From Balneolaceae bacterium (GTDB lineage: Bacteria > Bacteroidota > Rhodothermia > Balneolales > Balneolaceae), in contig SLPZ01000073.1 in the NCBI GenBank assembly GCA_007131725.1, positions 1 to 64,000 of the forward strand: a stretch of DNA of 64,000 nucleotides, given 5' to 3'. Made by a program: the position numbers and the translations under genes. The notes below the pieces were generated by a model. It did no database searches. It had not been told where the DNA came from and worked only from the letters and a program-made list of their open reading frames with translations. Positions 45,238 through 53,424 of this stretch are shown in pieces. The first letter of the stretch is position 1. Each line of letters opens with the position of its first letter.

Positions 45238-47253
45238 TTAAAAGAGTAAAAGTGCGAGTACCAAAATGACTCCGAGAATCATAAATAGCGCATAATTACT
45301 GGCGATTCCGGTTTGAATATATCTGAGCAGGCTGCCGATCAGGCGAACCGTACCGCCAACGGCATTCACAAATCCGTCAATAAATTTTAAATCAAATACC
45401 GCCAGCACCCTGTCGGAAAATTTAACCGTGGGCTGAACAATCATTCCTTCGTAAACCTCGTCAAGGCTGTACTTGTCTTTCCACACCTGGTAGAGTTCGC
45501 CGAATGTGGAAGAAATTTTTGCATCGGCTGCTTCCTGCCCGTCATCGGCATACATCCGGAAGGATACATAAACACCGGCAACGGCAACGGCTGTGGCAAA
45601 GATCATTAACACCCATTCTGCAGGAATGGAAAGTGTAAGCGGTATATCAGCGGCAATCGGGCTCATATAACTGCCCAGCCAGTTGATGGCTCCCTCGCCA
45701 CCAAAAGTTTTGGAAATAAAATTCGGTACTCCGATAAAACCGCCAACAATTGAAAGGCCGGCCAGGGACCAGAGCGGAACCGTCATGCTTGACGGGCTTT
45801 CGTGCAGGTATTCTTCAGCATCTTCAGCACCCTTAACACGCTGCGGCAGTTTAAAGCTTCCGTGGAATGTTGTCAGCGTCAGGCGGAACATGTAGAATGC
45901 CGTGAGGAATGCGGTGATGGTTGCCACCCCCCACAACATAAAATACATGGCGCCGGCAAACTCACCGAAGCCCATATTAAAGGTATGCATCAAAATTTCA
46001 TCTTTGGAAAAGAACCCGGCCAGAGGCGGAATCCCGGCAATGGCAACTGTTGCAATCAAAAAGGTTTTGTAGGTAGAAGGCATGTATTTTCGCAGACCGC
46101 CCATGTTGCGGATATCCTGCGGATCAAAATGCACATCTTTTCCTTTGTCATGCAGTTTGTGCTCAACATGATGCATGGTGTGAATAACCGAACCGGAACC
46201 AAGAAAGAGGCAGGCCTTGAAAAATGCGTGTGTTATCACATGAAACAGCGCGGCGGTATAAGCACCTGCACCCAGGGCAAGAAACATAAACCCAAGCTGC
46301 GACACAGTTGAATAGGCCAGCACACCTTTGATATCATACTGAGTAATGGCAATAGTTGCTGCTACAATGGCGGTCAGTGCACCGATTACTGCGATAATCA
46401 TCATCACTTCGGGGCTGATTACATACATCGATGACATTCGGGTAATCAGGTAAATACCGGAGGTAACCATGGTTGCCGCGTGGATGAGGGCAGACACCGG
46501 GGTTGGGCCGGCCATAGCATCAGGCAGCCATACAAACAGCGGAATCTGGGCACTTTTACCGGTGGCCCCGATAAACATCAGAAATGCAATCCAGAAAACA
46601 GCATCTCCTGAAAATGCCTCCAGGTTGTTTAAAATAACATCAAAATTGAGGCTGCCCACTGTTTGGAAAATCCAGAAAAGGGCGATCAGAAATGCAAAAT
46701 CTCCAACTCTGTTATATAAAAATGCTTTTTTTGCAGCATCCGATTTCATCATATCGGTATACCAGTAACCAATCAGCAGATAGGAGCAGAGCCCCACGCC
46801 TTCCCAGCCGAGGAAAAGCAGCAGCAGGTTATCGGCCAGCACCAGGTTCAGCATTGCAAAGATAAACAGGTTCAGGTAGGCAAAATACTTCCAGAATCCC
46901 GGATCATCTGCCATATATCCAATCGAATAAAGATGAATTAATGAGCCTACACCTGTCACAACCAGGGCCATAATCAGCGATAGCTGATCCAATTGATAAG
47001 CAAAATCAACACTGAAACCGCCTACATCAAACCAGGTAAACAATTTGGCGTGAATAGCGCCCTCTCCGGAAAAATTCAGAAAAAAGTAGGCAGTAATTAA
47101 AAAAGGAATAAATACTGCTGCATTGGAAAGAATTCCGATGATGCTTTTCTGCTTTCGATACCCGTTAAACGACAGGCCTAAAATACCATTGATCAAAAAA
47201 CCAAGAAGCGGTAAACCAATTATCAGACTTACAAGCGCTGTAGGTGATTCCAT
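45238..47253 (-). CDS. nuoL: NADH-quinone oxidoreductase subunit L
   Basis: A 671-residue subunit of the distal membrane arm. LFLGWEGVGLCSYLLIGYWY (helix 5 Glu) and GKSAQIPLFVWLPDAMAGPTPVSALIHAATMV (helix 7 Lys, quoted in part) are the classic motifs. The C-terminal part (SFRMYADDG... then YSLDEVYEGMIVQP) leads to the lateral helix that spans NuoM and NuoN. It is the first gene of this unit. nuoA-K are not upstream; instead an Mrp cluster diverges 318 bp away. So the rest of complex I is elsewhere. Confidence 0.96.
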   Translation of the reverse strand: MESPTALVSLIIGLPLLGFLINGILGLSFNGYRKQKSIIGILSNAAVFIPFLITAYFFLNFSGEGAIHAKLFTWFDVGGFSVDFAYQLDQLSLIMALVVTGVGSLIHLYSIGYMADDPGFWKYFAYLNLFIFAMLNLVLADNLLLLFLGWEGVGLCSYLLIGYWYTDMMKSDAAKKAFLYNRVGDFAFLIALFWIFQTVGSLNFDVILNNLEAFSGDAVFWIAFLMFIGATGKSAQIPLFVWLPDAMAGPTPVSALIHAATMVTSGIYLITRMSSMYVISPEVMMIIAVIGALTAIVAATIAITQYDIKGVLAYSTVSQLGFMFLALGAGAYTAALFHVITHAFFKACLFLGSGSVIHTMHHVEHKLHDKGKDVHFDPQDIRNMGGLRKYMPSTYKTFLIATVAIAGIPPLAGFFSKDEILMHTFNMGFGEFAGAMYFMLWGVATITAFLTAFYMFRLTLTTFHGSFKLPQRVKGAEDAEEYLHESPSSMTVPLWSLAGLSIVGGFIGVPNFISKTFGGEGAINWLGSYMSPIAADIPLTLSIPAEWVLMIFATAVAVAGVYVSFRMYADDGQEAADAKISSTFGELYQVWKDKYSLDEVYEGMIVQPTVKFSDRVLAVFDLKFIDGFVNAVGGTVRLIGSLLRYIQTGIASNYALFMILGVILVLALLLF

Positions 47254-47317
47254 TAAACAGGTTAATTAGTTGGCACAAAAATTTACGTGCTGAATGACCA
47301 GCCACAATTTCAGGATG

Positions 47318-47325
47318 CAAAGATA
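47318..47325 (-). promoter_or_regulatory. Candidate -7 promoter element of the nuoL operon
   Basis: On the minus strand, TATCTTTG fits TAnnTTTG exactly, 65 nt before the nuoL ATG. The -33 part is weak: TTTTG occurs 24 nt upstream, a spacer 4 nt too long. Confidence 0.4.
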
Positions 47326-47487
47326 CAAAAATCTTCCCCAAGTTAAACTCAAAACAGTGGAAATCTGTTCGGCTTTAAAATTTTTTTGAAAGCAATTCAT
47401 AAGTCAAAAGAAAGCACAACAATTTACTTTTGTCTGAAGAGCTTTTCCGGGTAAAATCTGTAAAAGCTTTAAAATCGGTAAAGTTTT

Positions 47488-47520
47488 ATTGCAGAGAATA
47501 GCTCTTTTTTGATAATTTTG
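47488..47520 (+). promoter_or_regulatory. Candidate promoter of the Mrp cluster
   Basis: ATTG (47488-47491), a 21-nt spacer and TAATTTTG (47513-47520) match the lineage consensus about 52 nt before the mrpE ATG. The rest of the 318-bp gap holds no gene. Confidence 0.4.
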
Positions 47521-47571
47521 GGGCTGACATAAAAAAGTGGGCAAGAATACATATCTGCTAACTATCAATTA

Positions 47572-48132
47572 ATGAATAAGCTCTCAATCTACAGTCTTAG
47601 CCTTTCCTTCATCTCGCTGATGATCTTCTGGATTATTATGAGCGGGCTTTTGACGTTTATCCACATTGGCTTTGGTGTGGTTACAGTGGCTTTGGTTATG
47701 TTTGTTAATTATCAATTAAAAACTCACCGCTTTTTCCATGATGACATGGATGATTTAAGTGAGCTGAGGATTACCAGGGCAGTATATTATGTAATGTGGA
47801 TGGTCGTGCAAATTGTAGCTGCAGGTTTCCATGTGGCATACATTATTTTAAGCCCGTCGATGAAAATTCATACCACTATTTTGAAATTTAAAACCGACCT
47901 GCCGAGTGCCCATGCACGTATGATTCTCGGAAATTCGATTACACTTACCCCGGGCACACTTACAGTTGATATCGAAGGCGAACACTTTACCGTCCACTCG
48001 CTCGATGACAAATCCTGCGAAAGCCTTGTAAGTGATAAAATGCCCCGTGAAGTGCTGAAATTATTTCAAAAAGATGAGCGGCAGGTGATACATGAGATGC
48101 AAATAGTAAAAGTAACCGAACCCGGAAGTTGA
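47572..48132 (+). CDS. mrpE: Mrp-type antiporter subunit E (MnhE)
   Basis: A 186-residue subunit of the multi-gene Mrp cation/proton antiporter. Its N-terminal part is helical (LSLSFISLMIFWIIMSGLL). Then comes the MnhE-type TYP region (NSITLTPGTLTVDIEGEHFTVHSL). MrpE is needed for assembly or full activity. It is the first gene of the cluster and overlaps mrpF by 4 nt (ATGA), which points to translational coupling. Confidence 0.9.
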   Translation: MNKLSIYSLSLSFISLMIFWIIMSGLLTFIHIGFGVVTVALVMFVNYQLKTHRFFHDDMDDLSELRITRAVYYVMWMVVQIVAAGFHVAYIILSPSMKIHTTILKFKTDLPSAHARMILGNSITLTPGTLTVDIEGEHFTVHSLDDKSCESLVSDKMPREVLKLFQKDERQVIHEMQIVKVTEPGS

Positions 48133-48404
48133 TGGAACATTTTTTTCTTTACAGCGCGGTTATTTTGACCATCATTATTGCAGTACCTCTTTACAGGGTT
48201 CTGAACGGGCCTACCCTATTCGACAGGCTGCTTGCAACCAATGCCATTGCTACCAAAACCATTGTATTAATAGCTTTGATCGGCTTCTTGTTTGACCGGA
48301 TTGATATGTTTATTGACATCACTTTGGCATATGCCATACTTGGTTTTATCGGGTCCCTGATTATTGCCAAATTTGTTACAACCGAAAAAGTAGAGCCCGA
48401 ATGA
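48129..48404 (+). CDS. mrpF: Mrp-type antiporter subunit F
   Basis: A 91-residue, three-helix subunit. LYRVLNGPTLFDRLLATNAIATKTIV is the MrpF/MnhF signature (RVLNGPTxxDR). MrpF is small but required in Bacillus Mrp complexes. It overlaps both neighbours by 4 nt. The final MTEKVEPE-like acidic tail is normal. Confidence 0.92.
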   Translation: MMEHFFLYSAVILTIIIAVPLYRVLNGPTLFDRLLATNAIATKTIVLIALIGFLFDRIDMFIDITLAYAILGFIGSLIIAKFVTTEKVEPE

Positions 48405-48733
48405 CAGACATTCAATCCATCATAAGCATTGTCTTAGTTGTTATCGGCATATTTTTTATGTTTGTGGGAAGTGTGGGCATTATAAGGCTGCCGGATTTTT
48501 ACGCCCGTACCCATTCAGTCAGTAAGAGCGATACCCTTGGAATTATTTTTGTGATTGTGGGTCTGGTAATCTACGAAGGTTTTACCCAGAGCAGCCTCAA
48601 ACTTCTGTTGATTGTGCTGTTTATTGCTCTCTCTAACCCTGTTGGAACTCATGCACTTGCCAGAGCTGCTCTCAAAAGCGGGCTCAATCCGTTCTTCAGT
48701 GATGATGAATTAAAAAAGGAGAGTAAAAAATGA
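48401..48733 (+). CDS. mrpG: Mrp-type antiporter subunit G
   Basis: A 110-residue, three-helix subunit with GSVGIIRLPDFYARTHSVSKSDTLG, the MrpG/MnhG hallmark (RLPDxYxRxHAxxKxxT). It overlaps mrpF and the next gene by 4 nt each. It is usually the last gene of an Mrp operon; here it is third, as in Mbh-like arrangements. Confidence 0.92.
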   Translation: MTDIQSIISIVLVVIGIFFMFVGSVGIIRLPDFYARTHSVSKSDTLGIIFVIVGLVIYEGFTQSSLKLLLIVLFIALSNPVGTHALARAALKSGLNPFFSDDELKKESKK

Positions 48734-48975
48734 TCTGGGAAGTTGAACTTATCATCCTCGTTTTTTTAGCACTCTCTGCCATTGTAGCGCTTGAAGTGAA
48801 AGATATGCTTGTGGCAGTTGTGATGATGACCATTTTCAGCTTTTTGATGGCACTGCTTTTTATTGCGATGGGCGCCATTGATGTAGGATTTACCGAAGCG
48901 GTTATCGGCGCCGGTGTAACCGGAATTTTGTTTGTTGTTGTTGTATTTCAAACCTCAAGAAAATCAAACGATTGA
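48730..48975 (+). CDS. MbhD-like (DUF4040) part of MrpA C-terminus
   Basis: An 81-residue protein with helices ELIILVFLALSAIVALEV and LVAVVMMTIFSFLMALLFI and the conserved AIDVGFTEAVIGAGVTGILFVV. This equals the DUF4040 region found in long MrpA proteins and the separate MbhD subunit of archaeal Mbh hydrogenase. In this cluster MrpA is split into separate genes. It starts at ATG 48730 with a 4-nt overlap. Confidence 0.85.
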   Translation: MIWEVELIILVFLALSAIVALEVKDMLVAVVMMTIFSFLMALLFIAMGAIDVGFTEAVIGAGVTGILFVVVVFQTSRKSND

Positions 48976-49280
48976 AGATATTTAAAATACTCATATTGGT
49001 TCTTTTTGCTGCCGTATTAATTTATGCAGCCTCCGATTTGCCTTATCGCGGCGACCCCGATAACCTGATGCATGCTGAACAGAGCATCACGGACACACGG
49101 GTTATGGGAAGCTATTTCATACAAAATGCTTACCGGGACGCCAGAACGCCCAATATGGTAACCGTGGTGCTTGGTGATTACAGAAGTATTGATACCTTCG
49201 GCGAGCAGATTGTGATTTATACCGCAGGCCTCATTGCTCTCCTGGTGCTAAGAAAAACCAAAAGGAGGAGAGTTGTATGA
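48972..49280 (+). CDS. MbhE-like part of MrpA C-terminus
   Basis: A 102-residue protein with an N-terminal helix, an outside segment with ARTPNMVTVVLGDYRSIDTFGE, and a final helix (IALLVLRKTKRRR). The pattern NMVTVxLxDYRxxDTxGE is the last part of MrpA and of MbhE. It begins with TTG in a TTGA overlap with the preceding gene, a weak start that may keep its level low. Its own stop overlaps the next ATG. Confidence 0.85.
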   Translation: MKIFKILILVLFAAVLIYAASDLPYRGDPDNLMHAEQSITDTRVMGSYFIQNAYRDARTPNMVTVVLGDYRSIDTFGEQIVIYTAGLIALLVLRKTKRRRVV

Positions 49281-49717
49281 ACAAACCTTTTCAAACCCCG
49301 ATTGTGCTGCTTGGTGCACGTCTGCTCAGCCCCTATATCATGCTATTTGGCTGGTATGTCATCATTCACGGACATTACAGCCCGGGTGGTGGTTTCCAGG
49401 GGGGGGCATTGCTGGCAGCGTCAATACTGCTGATTCGCGTTGCCGGCGGGCGAAGGGTTGCCCAATTACAGATTAAGGAATTTGCAACTACACCGCTGGC
49501 TGTTGTCGGGGTTTCAATCTACTTTGCCGCCGGGCTGGTGGCGGTTGCCATGGGCGGGTATTTTCTCGATTACGGCATGCTGCCGATTCCCGGCATGGAT
49601 CCCGCCTGGCTCAGGTACACCGGAATTTTAATAATTGAAGTAGGAATAGGCCTTGCCGTAATGGCCATCCTGGTAATGATTTACGACAACATGGTAAGAG
49701 GAGAAGATTATGGCTGA
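49277..49717 (+). CDS. mrpB: Mrp-type antiporter subunit B (MnhB)
   Basis: A 146-residue, four-helix subunit. YVIIHGHYSPGGGFQGGALLAASIL contains the MrpB signature HYSPGGGFQGG. The last helix (GIGLAVMAILVMIYDNM) is followed by an acidic end. It overlaps neighbours by 4 and 8 nt. Confidence 0.93.
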   Translation: MNKPFQTPIVLLGARLLSPYIMLFGWYVIIHGHYSPGGGFQGGALLAASILLIRVAGGRRVAQLQIKEFATTPLAVVGVSIYFAAGLVAVAMGGYFLDYGMLPIPGMDPAWLRYTGILIIEVGIGLAVMAILVMIYDNMVRGEDYG

Positions 49718-50078
49718 TTTTTTTCTTGGGCATTATGCATACTGGTTTACAATTATCCTGCTGTGTATTGGCCTTTATGGAATTTTATTTAAGAAAAACC
49801 TGATCAAAAAAACTATAGGGCTGGCAATTCTTCAGATCTCTGTGGTGATGTACTTTGTTTCCGTTGCATCAAAATGGGATGCAACTGTTCCTGTGCTTGA
49901 CCCCAACATCCCGGTTGACCAGGTTGCCAATTACCTGAACCCGCTTCCACACACTTTGATGCTTACCGCCATTGTTGTGGGGGTGGCTACCCTTGGAGTG
50001 GCATTCACTCTTTTAATTGCCGTTTACAACCGTTACGAAACACTCGACGAAGAAGAACTGATAGATAAAATTCAATGA
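49710..50078 (+). CDS. mrpC: Mrp-type antiporter subunit C (NuoK-like)
   Basis: A 122-residue, three-helix subunit resembling NuoK. It has IILLCIGLYGILFKKNLIKKTIGLAILQ and later LPHTLMLTAIVVGVATLGVAF, the MrpC motif (LPQALVLTAIVIG-type). It overlaps mrpB by 8 nt and mrpD by 4 nt. NuoK and MrpC hold conserved membrane Glu residues; here none is obvious in the middle helix except at the ends. Confidence 0.92.
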   Translation: MADFFLGHYAYWFTIILLCIGLYGILFKKNLIKKTIGLAILQISVVMYFVSVASKWDATVPVLDPNIPVDQVANYLNPLPHTLMLTAIVVGVATLGVAFTLLIAVYNRYETLDEEELIDKIQ

Positions 50079-51556
50079 TTGAGTCGCATCTCCCGGCATA
50101 TATCGCTTTAACTTTTTTGCTGTTTTCGGTGTTGATTCCCGCATTCGGAATCTGGAGAGATGAACTCTCTCAGCCACTTGCGGTTATTGGATCAGGCCTG
50201 GCTGCAGGTTTCTCTATTTATGGATTTTATAGCTACCTGCAGCTTGGAAGTATCCGGTATTTCTTTGGCGGATGGGAACCACCCATTGGCATCGAATTTG
50301 TTTACGATGGGCTGTCCGGATTTTTTGCGCTGGTTATAAACACCGTCGCATTTTTTGTAATCATCCATTCAAACAAAATTTCAAAAAGGGAATTTCCCGG
50401 CAAAGAGATGCCCTATTACGCCCTGGCCATGCTGATGATGCTTGGCTTTAACGGTATGGTGCTGACCGGCGATTTGTTTAATCTCTATGTATTCCTTGAA
50501 ATTGCTTCACTTGCCGGATATGCAATTATTGCAATCGGAGACAGGCAGGCGCCTTATGCAGCTTTCAGATACCTGATCATCGGCACGGCCGGCGGAACGC
50601 TCTACCTGCTTGGAGTCGGTTTTTTATATACGGTGACCGGTACGCTGAATATCATTGATATGTCGGCTATGCTGCCTCAATTTGCCGGCAGCACCGCTGT
50701 GGTAGCCGCCCTCATCCTGATGATTGTCGGGATTGGCGTGAAAGCTGCCCTGTTTCCCATGCACGGATGGCTGCCCGACTCGTATACCTACGCATCGTCC
50801 AGTTCAACCGCACTGATTGCCCCCATCGGCACCAAGGTTGCGGCTTACATTTTATTCAGAATCATTCTGTGGTTATTTGGGGTTGAGCTGACCGATGCCG
50901 TGGTTCCGTTCACATACATTGTCGGGGTGCTGGCATGTATCGGGATTTTGTACGGATCAATCATGGCTATCGCCCAGTCCGAAATGAAACGGATGCTGGC
51001 TTACAGTTCGGTTTCTCAGATCGGGTACATCATCATGGGGCTGAGCCTGGCTAATCCCTGGGGATTTGCAGGTGCACTGCTGCATGTTTTGAATCATGCC
51101 ATCATGAAAGCAGCACTATTTATGATCAGCGGACAAATCAGGTTTAAAGAAGGGCATTCAAGCGTCAACATGTTTGATGATACCTATCGAAAAAAATATC
51201 CCTGGACGATGGCTGCATTTACAGTAACGGCAATTTCCATGGTGGGGCTGCCTCCGCTTGCCGGCTTTTTCAGCAAGTGGTATCTCGCCCTGGGCACCAT
51301 TGACAACAGCAACTGGCTGTTCCTGGCCGTCATTTTGATCAGCTCGCTGCTCAATGCCGTCTATTTTTTCCGGATACTTGAAAAGGTGTATATGATGAAT
51401 CCGGACAAGGGGCAAAAAGAGGCCGCTGATGCCGAACGAGACGAGTTTAGCGGAAGCATGCTCTGGCCGACAAGCATTCTGGCATTCAGCCTCATCGTAA
51501 TCGGCTTTGCCAATGCAATTATTGTAGGAGTTCTTTTAAATATTTTTCCGATGTAA
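50075..51556 (+). CDS. mrpD: Mrp-type antiporter subunit D, proton channel
   Basis: A 493-residue, 14-helix protein of the NuoL/M/N family. Glu142 (LYVFLEIASLAGYA) and Lys223 (GVKAALFPMHGWLPDSY) are the key ion-path residues. Other matches are AIAQSEMKRMLAYSSVSQIGYIIMG and LLHVLNHAIMKAALF. It is the first of three large antiporter-like genes here. A 170-bp gap with repeats follows before the next one. Confidence 0.95.
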   Translation: MIESHLPAYIALTFLLFSVLIPAFGIWRDELSQPLAVIGSGLAAGFSIYGFYSYLQLGSIRYFFGGWEPPIGIEFVYDGLSGFFALVINTVAFFVIIHSNKISKREFPGKEMPYYALAMLMMLGFNGMVLTGDLFNLYVFLEIASLAGYAIIAIGDRQAPYAAFRYLIIGTAGGTLYLLGVGFLYTVTGTLNIIDMSAMLPQFAGSTAVVAALILMIVGIGVKAALFPMHGWLPDSYTYASSSSTALIAPIGTKVAAYILFRIILWLFGVELTDAVVPFTYIVGVLACIGILYGSIMAIAQSEMKRMLAYSSVSQIGYIIMGLSLANPWGFAGALLHVLNHAIMKAALFMISGQIRFKEGHSSVNMFDDTYRKKYPWTMAAFTVTAISMVGLPPLAGFFSKWYLALGTIDNSNWLFLAVILISSLLNAVYFFRILEKVYMMNPDKGQKEAADAERDEFSGSMLWPTSILAFSLIVIGFANAIIVGVLLNIFPM

Positions 51557-51579
51557 TCTCCCCTTGATGGGGTATGTGT

Positions 51580-51690
51580 TTAGTGGAATTAGAACCTTTG
51601 CCAAAGGCATCCCTTTAGGGCAAGCGTTCCCGGCGGCTGTCGGGGACTCTGGCAGGTTGTTTGTTTATCCCACCCCTTACAAGGGGCATT
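51580..51690. repeat. Degenerate repeat with hairpins inside the Mrp cluster
   Basis: This 170-bp gap includes gtgtttag and gactctggcagg, shared with repeat family 2, plus a perfect hairpin ccccttac/aagggg at 51673-51686. The gap is the only one over 20 bp in the cluster. Confidence 0.5.
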
Positions 51691-51726
51691 TACTTTATTG
51701 ACAGATTTTAAAACTTAAATTAACCG

Positions 51727-53199
51727 ATGGATCTTTCCCTCGTACCTTTACTGGCCGTTTTGGTTTCGCTTATTGCGGTTGTTCCGATACTGTTGAGCTC
51801 GGACAAGCCAAACCTGCGTGAAACATGGACCATTCTGGCAGCCTTTATCAAATTCGGGCTTGTACTTTTATTGGTGCCCGGTGCAATTGAAGGCAAATCC
51901 GTTGAGCTCCATCTTGTAGACCTGGCTCCCGGAATGCCACTGGCACTCAACGCCGATCCGCTTGGGGTATTTTTTGCCGTTATCGCTTCCGGTCTCTGGA
52001 TATTTACATCCTTCTACTCCATCGGGTATGTGCGAGGAGCGGGTGAACACAAACAAACCCGCTATTTTGCCAGCTTTGCCGTCTGCCTGTCGGCAACCAT
52101 CGGTATTGCATTTTCTGCCAACCTGCTCACTTTTGTTCTCTTTTATGAAATTCTAACCGTAGCCACCTATCCCCTTGTCATTCATAACGAAGGAAAGGAG
52201 GCAATCAATGCCGGGCGTAAATATCTCGCATTTACTTTGACCGCTGGCTTGCTCCTGGTAGCTGGTTCGGCGATGGTTTATATCTACACCGGGTCAATTG
52301 ATTTTACACCGGGTGGGTTGTTCAGCGGAATTGAACTACCTCACACAGCCATGCTGGTGCTGTTTATTATCTTTTTGGGAGCAGTGGGTGTAAAGGCGGG
52401 CATCATGCCCATTCATAGCTGGCTGCCTGCTGCTATGGCCGCCCCCACTCCGGTAAGTGCACTGCTCCACGCCGTGGCCGTTGTAAAGTCGGGTGTATTT
52501 GCCGTGATACGTGTGGCCGGATATGTTTTCGGTACAGAAACGATGGGCAATTACGGGCTTGACGATATTTTAATTGTAATTGCCGGTGCCACCATCATCC
52601 TGGCATCGCTGATTGCCTTCGCGCAGGATAACTTGAAACAGCGGCTTGCCTACTCTACGGTCGGGCATTTATCATACATTGTGTTAGGAGTTGCACTGCT
52701 CACTCCTTTTGGAATGCAGGGCGGCATCATGCACATTGCTGCACACGCCACGCTGAAGATTACTCTCTTTTTCTGTGCCGGGGCCATTTATGTGAACCTG
52801 AAACGGAAAAATATCAGCCAGTTAAACGGTATTGCGAAATCCATGCCCTGGACAATGGCAGCATTTACGATTGGCTCAATGGGGCTGGCCGGCATTCCGC
52901 CCATTAACGGTTTTTTCAGTAAATGGACGCTTGCATTGGGTTCATTAGACGGAGATATGGTCATTCCCGTCATAGTATTGGTTGTGAGCGGCCTGCTGAA
53001 TGTGGGATACTTTTTCCCGATCATTTACAGGGCCTATTTTAAACCGCCGGAAGGGCTTGAAGGGTATGGAGAAGCTTCTCCGCTGATGGTGGTTCCCATT
53101 ATGGTAACGGCCATTTTATCTGTACTGTTTGGGTTTTTCCCGAACCTCTTTTTCGGGCTGTACGACCTGGCCGTAAACATCAGTTTGTCACTTTTTTAA
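51727..53199 (+). CDS. MrpA/D-like proton antiporter subunit (second large subunit)
   Basis: A 490-residue, 14-helix protein. It has SFYSIGYVRG (NuoL-like), Glu141 (FVLFYEILTVATYPL), Lys223 (GVKAGIMPIHSWLPAAMAAPTPVSALLHA, quoted only in part) and DNLKQRLAYSTVGHLSYIVLG. The key residues for ion transport are intact. The NuoL-like opening and APTPVSALLHA suggest that it plays the role of the MrpA N-terminal domain. It begins 170 bp after mrpD and is followed 12 bp later by a small membrane protein gene. Confidence 0.93.
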   Translation: MDLSLVPLLAVLVSLIAVVPILLSSDKPNLRETWTILAAFIKFGLVLLLVPGAIEGKSVELHLVDLAPGMPLALNADPLGVFFAVIASGLWIFTSFYSIGYVRGAGEHKQTRYFASFAVCLSATIGIAFSANLLTFVLFYEILTVATYPLVIHNEGKEAINAGRKYLAFTLTAGLLLVAGSAMVYIYTGSIDFTPGGLFSGIELPHTAMLVLFIIFLGAVGVKAGIMPIHSWLPAAMAAPTPVSALLHAVAVVKSGVFAVIRVAGYVFGTETMGNYGLDDILIVIAGATIILASLIAFAQDNLKQRLAYSTVGHLSYIVLGVALLTPFGMQGGIMHIAAHATLKITLFFCAGAIYVNLKRKNISQLNGIAKSMPWTMAAFTIGSMGLAGIPPINGFFSKWTLALGSLDGDMVIPVIVLVVSGLLNVGYFFPIIYRAYFKPPEGLEGYGEASPLMVVPIMVTAILSVLFGFFPNLFFGLYDLAVNISLSLF

Positions 53200-53211
53200 C
53201 TATCAGACTCC

Positions 53212-53424
53212 ATGAAGAACTTTCACTGGATCATATTAGGCATCATTTTCATCATTACGCTGGTACTTGAATTTACCGTACTGGCCGATTACGACAGCCA
53301 CTGGTGGAATGCCATCCCCGCTTTTTATGCCATTTTCGGTTTTGTGATGTGTTATGCCCTTGTTTATTCGGCCAAGTTTATTGCAAAAAAAATTGTGAAC
53401 AGAGACATCAACTATTATGATTGA
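53212..53424 (+). CDS. Small two-helix membrane protein of the Mrp cluster
   Basis: A 70-residue protein with helices FHWIILGIIFIITLVLEFTV and AFYAIFGFVMCYALVYSAKFIA, and a basic C-terminus (KKIVNRDINYYD). It overlaps the next antiporter gene by 8 nt and follows the previous one by 12 bp, so it is translated with them. It has no known motif. It may be an accessory subunit linking the two large proteins; this is inference. Confidence 0.8.
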   Translation: MKNFHWIILGIIFIITLVLEFTVLADYDSHWWNAIPAFYAIFGFVMCYALVYSAKFIAKKIVNRDINYYD

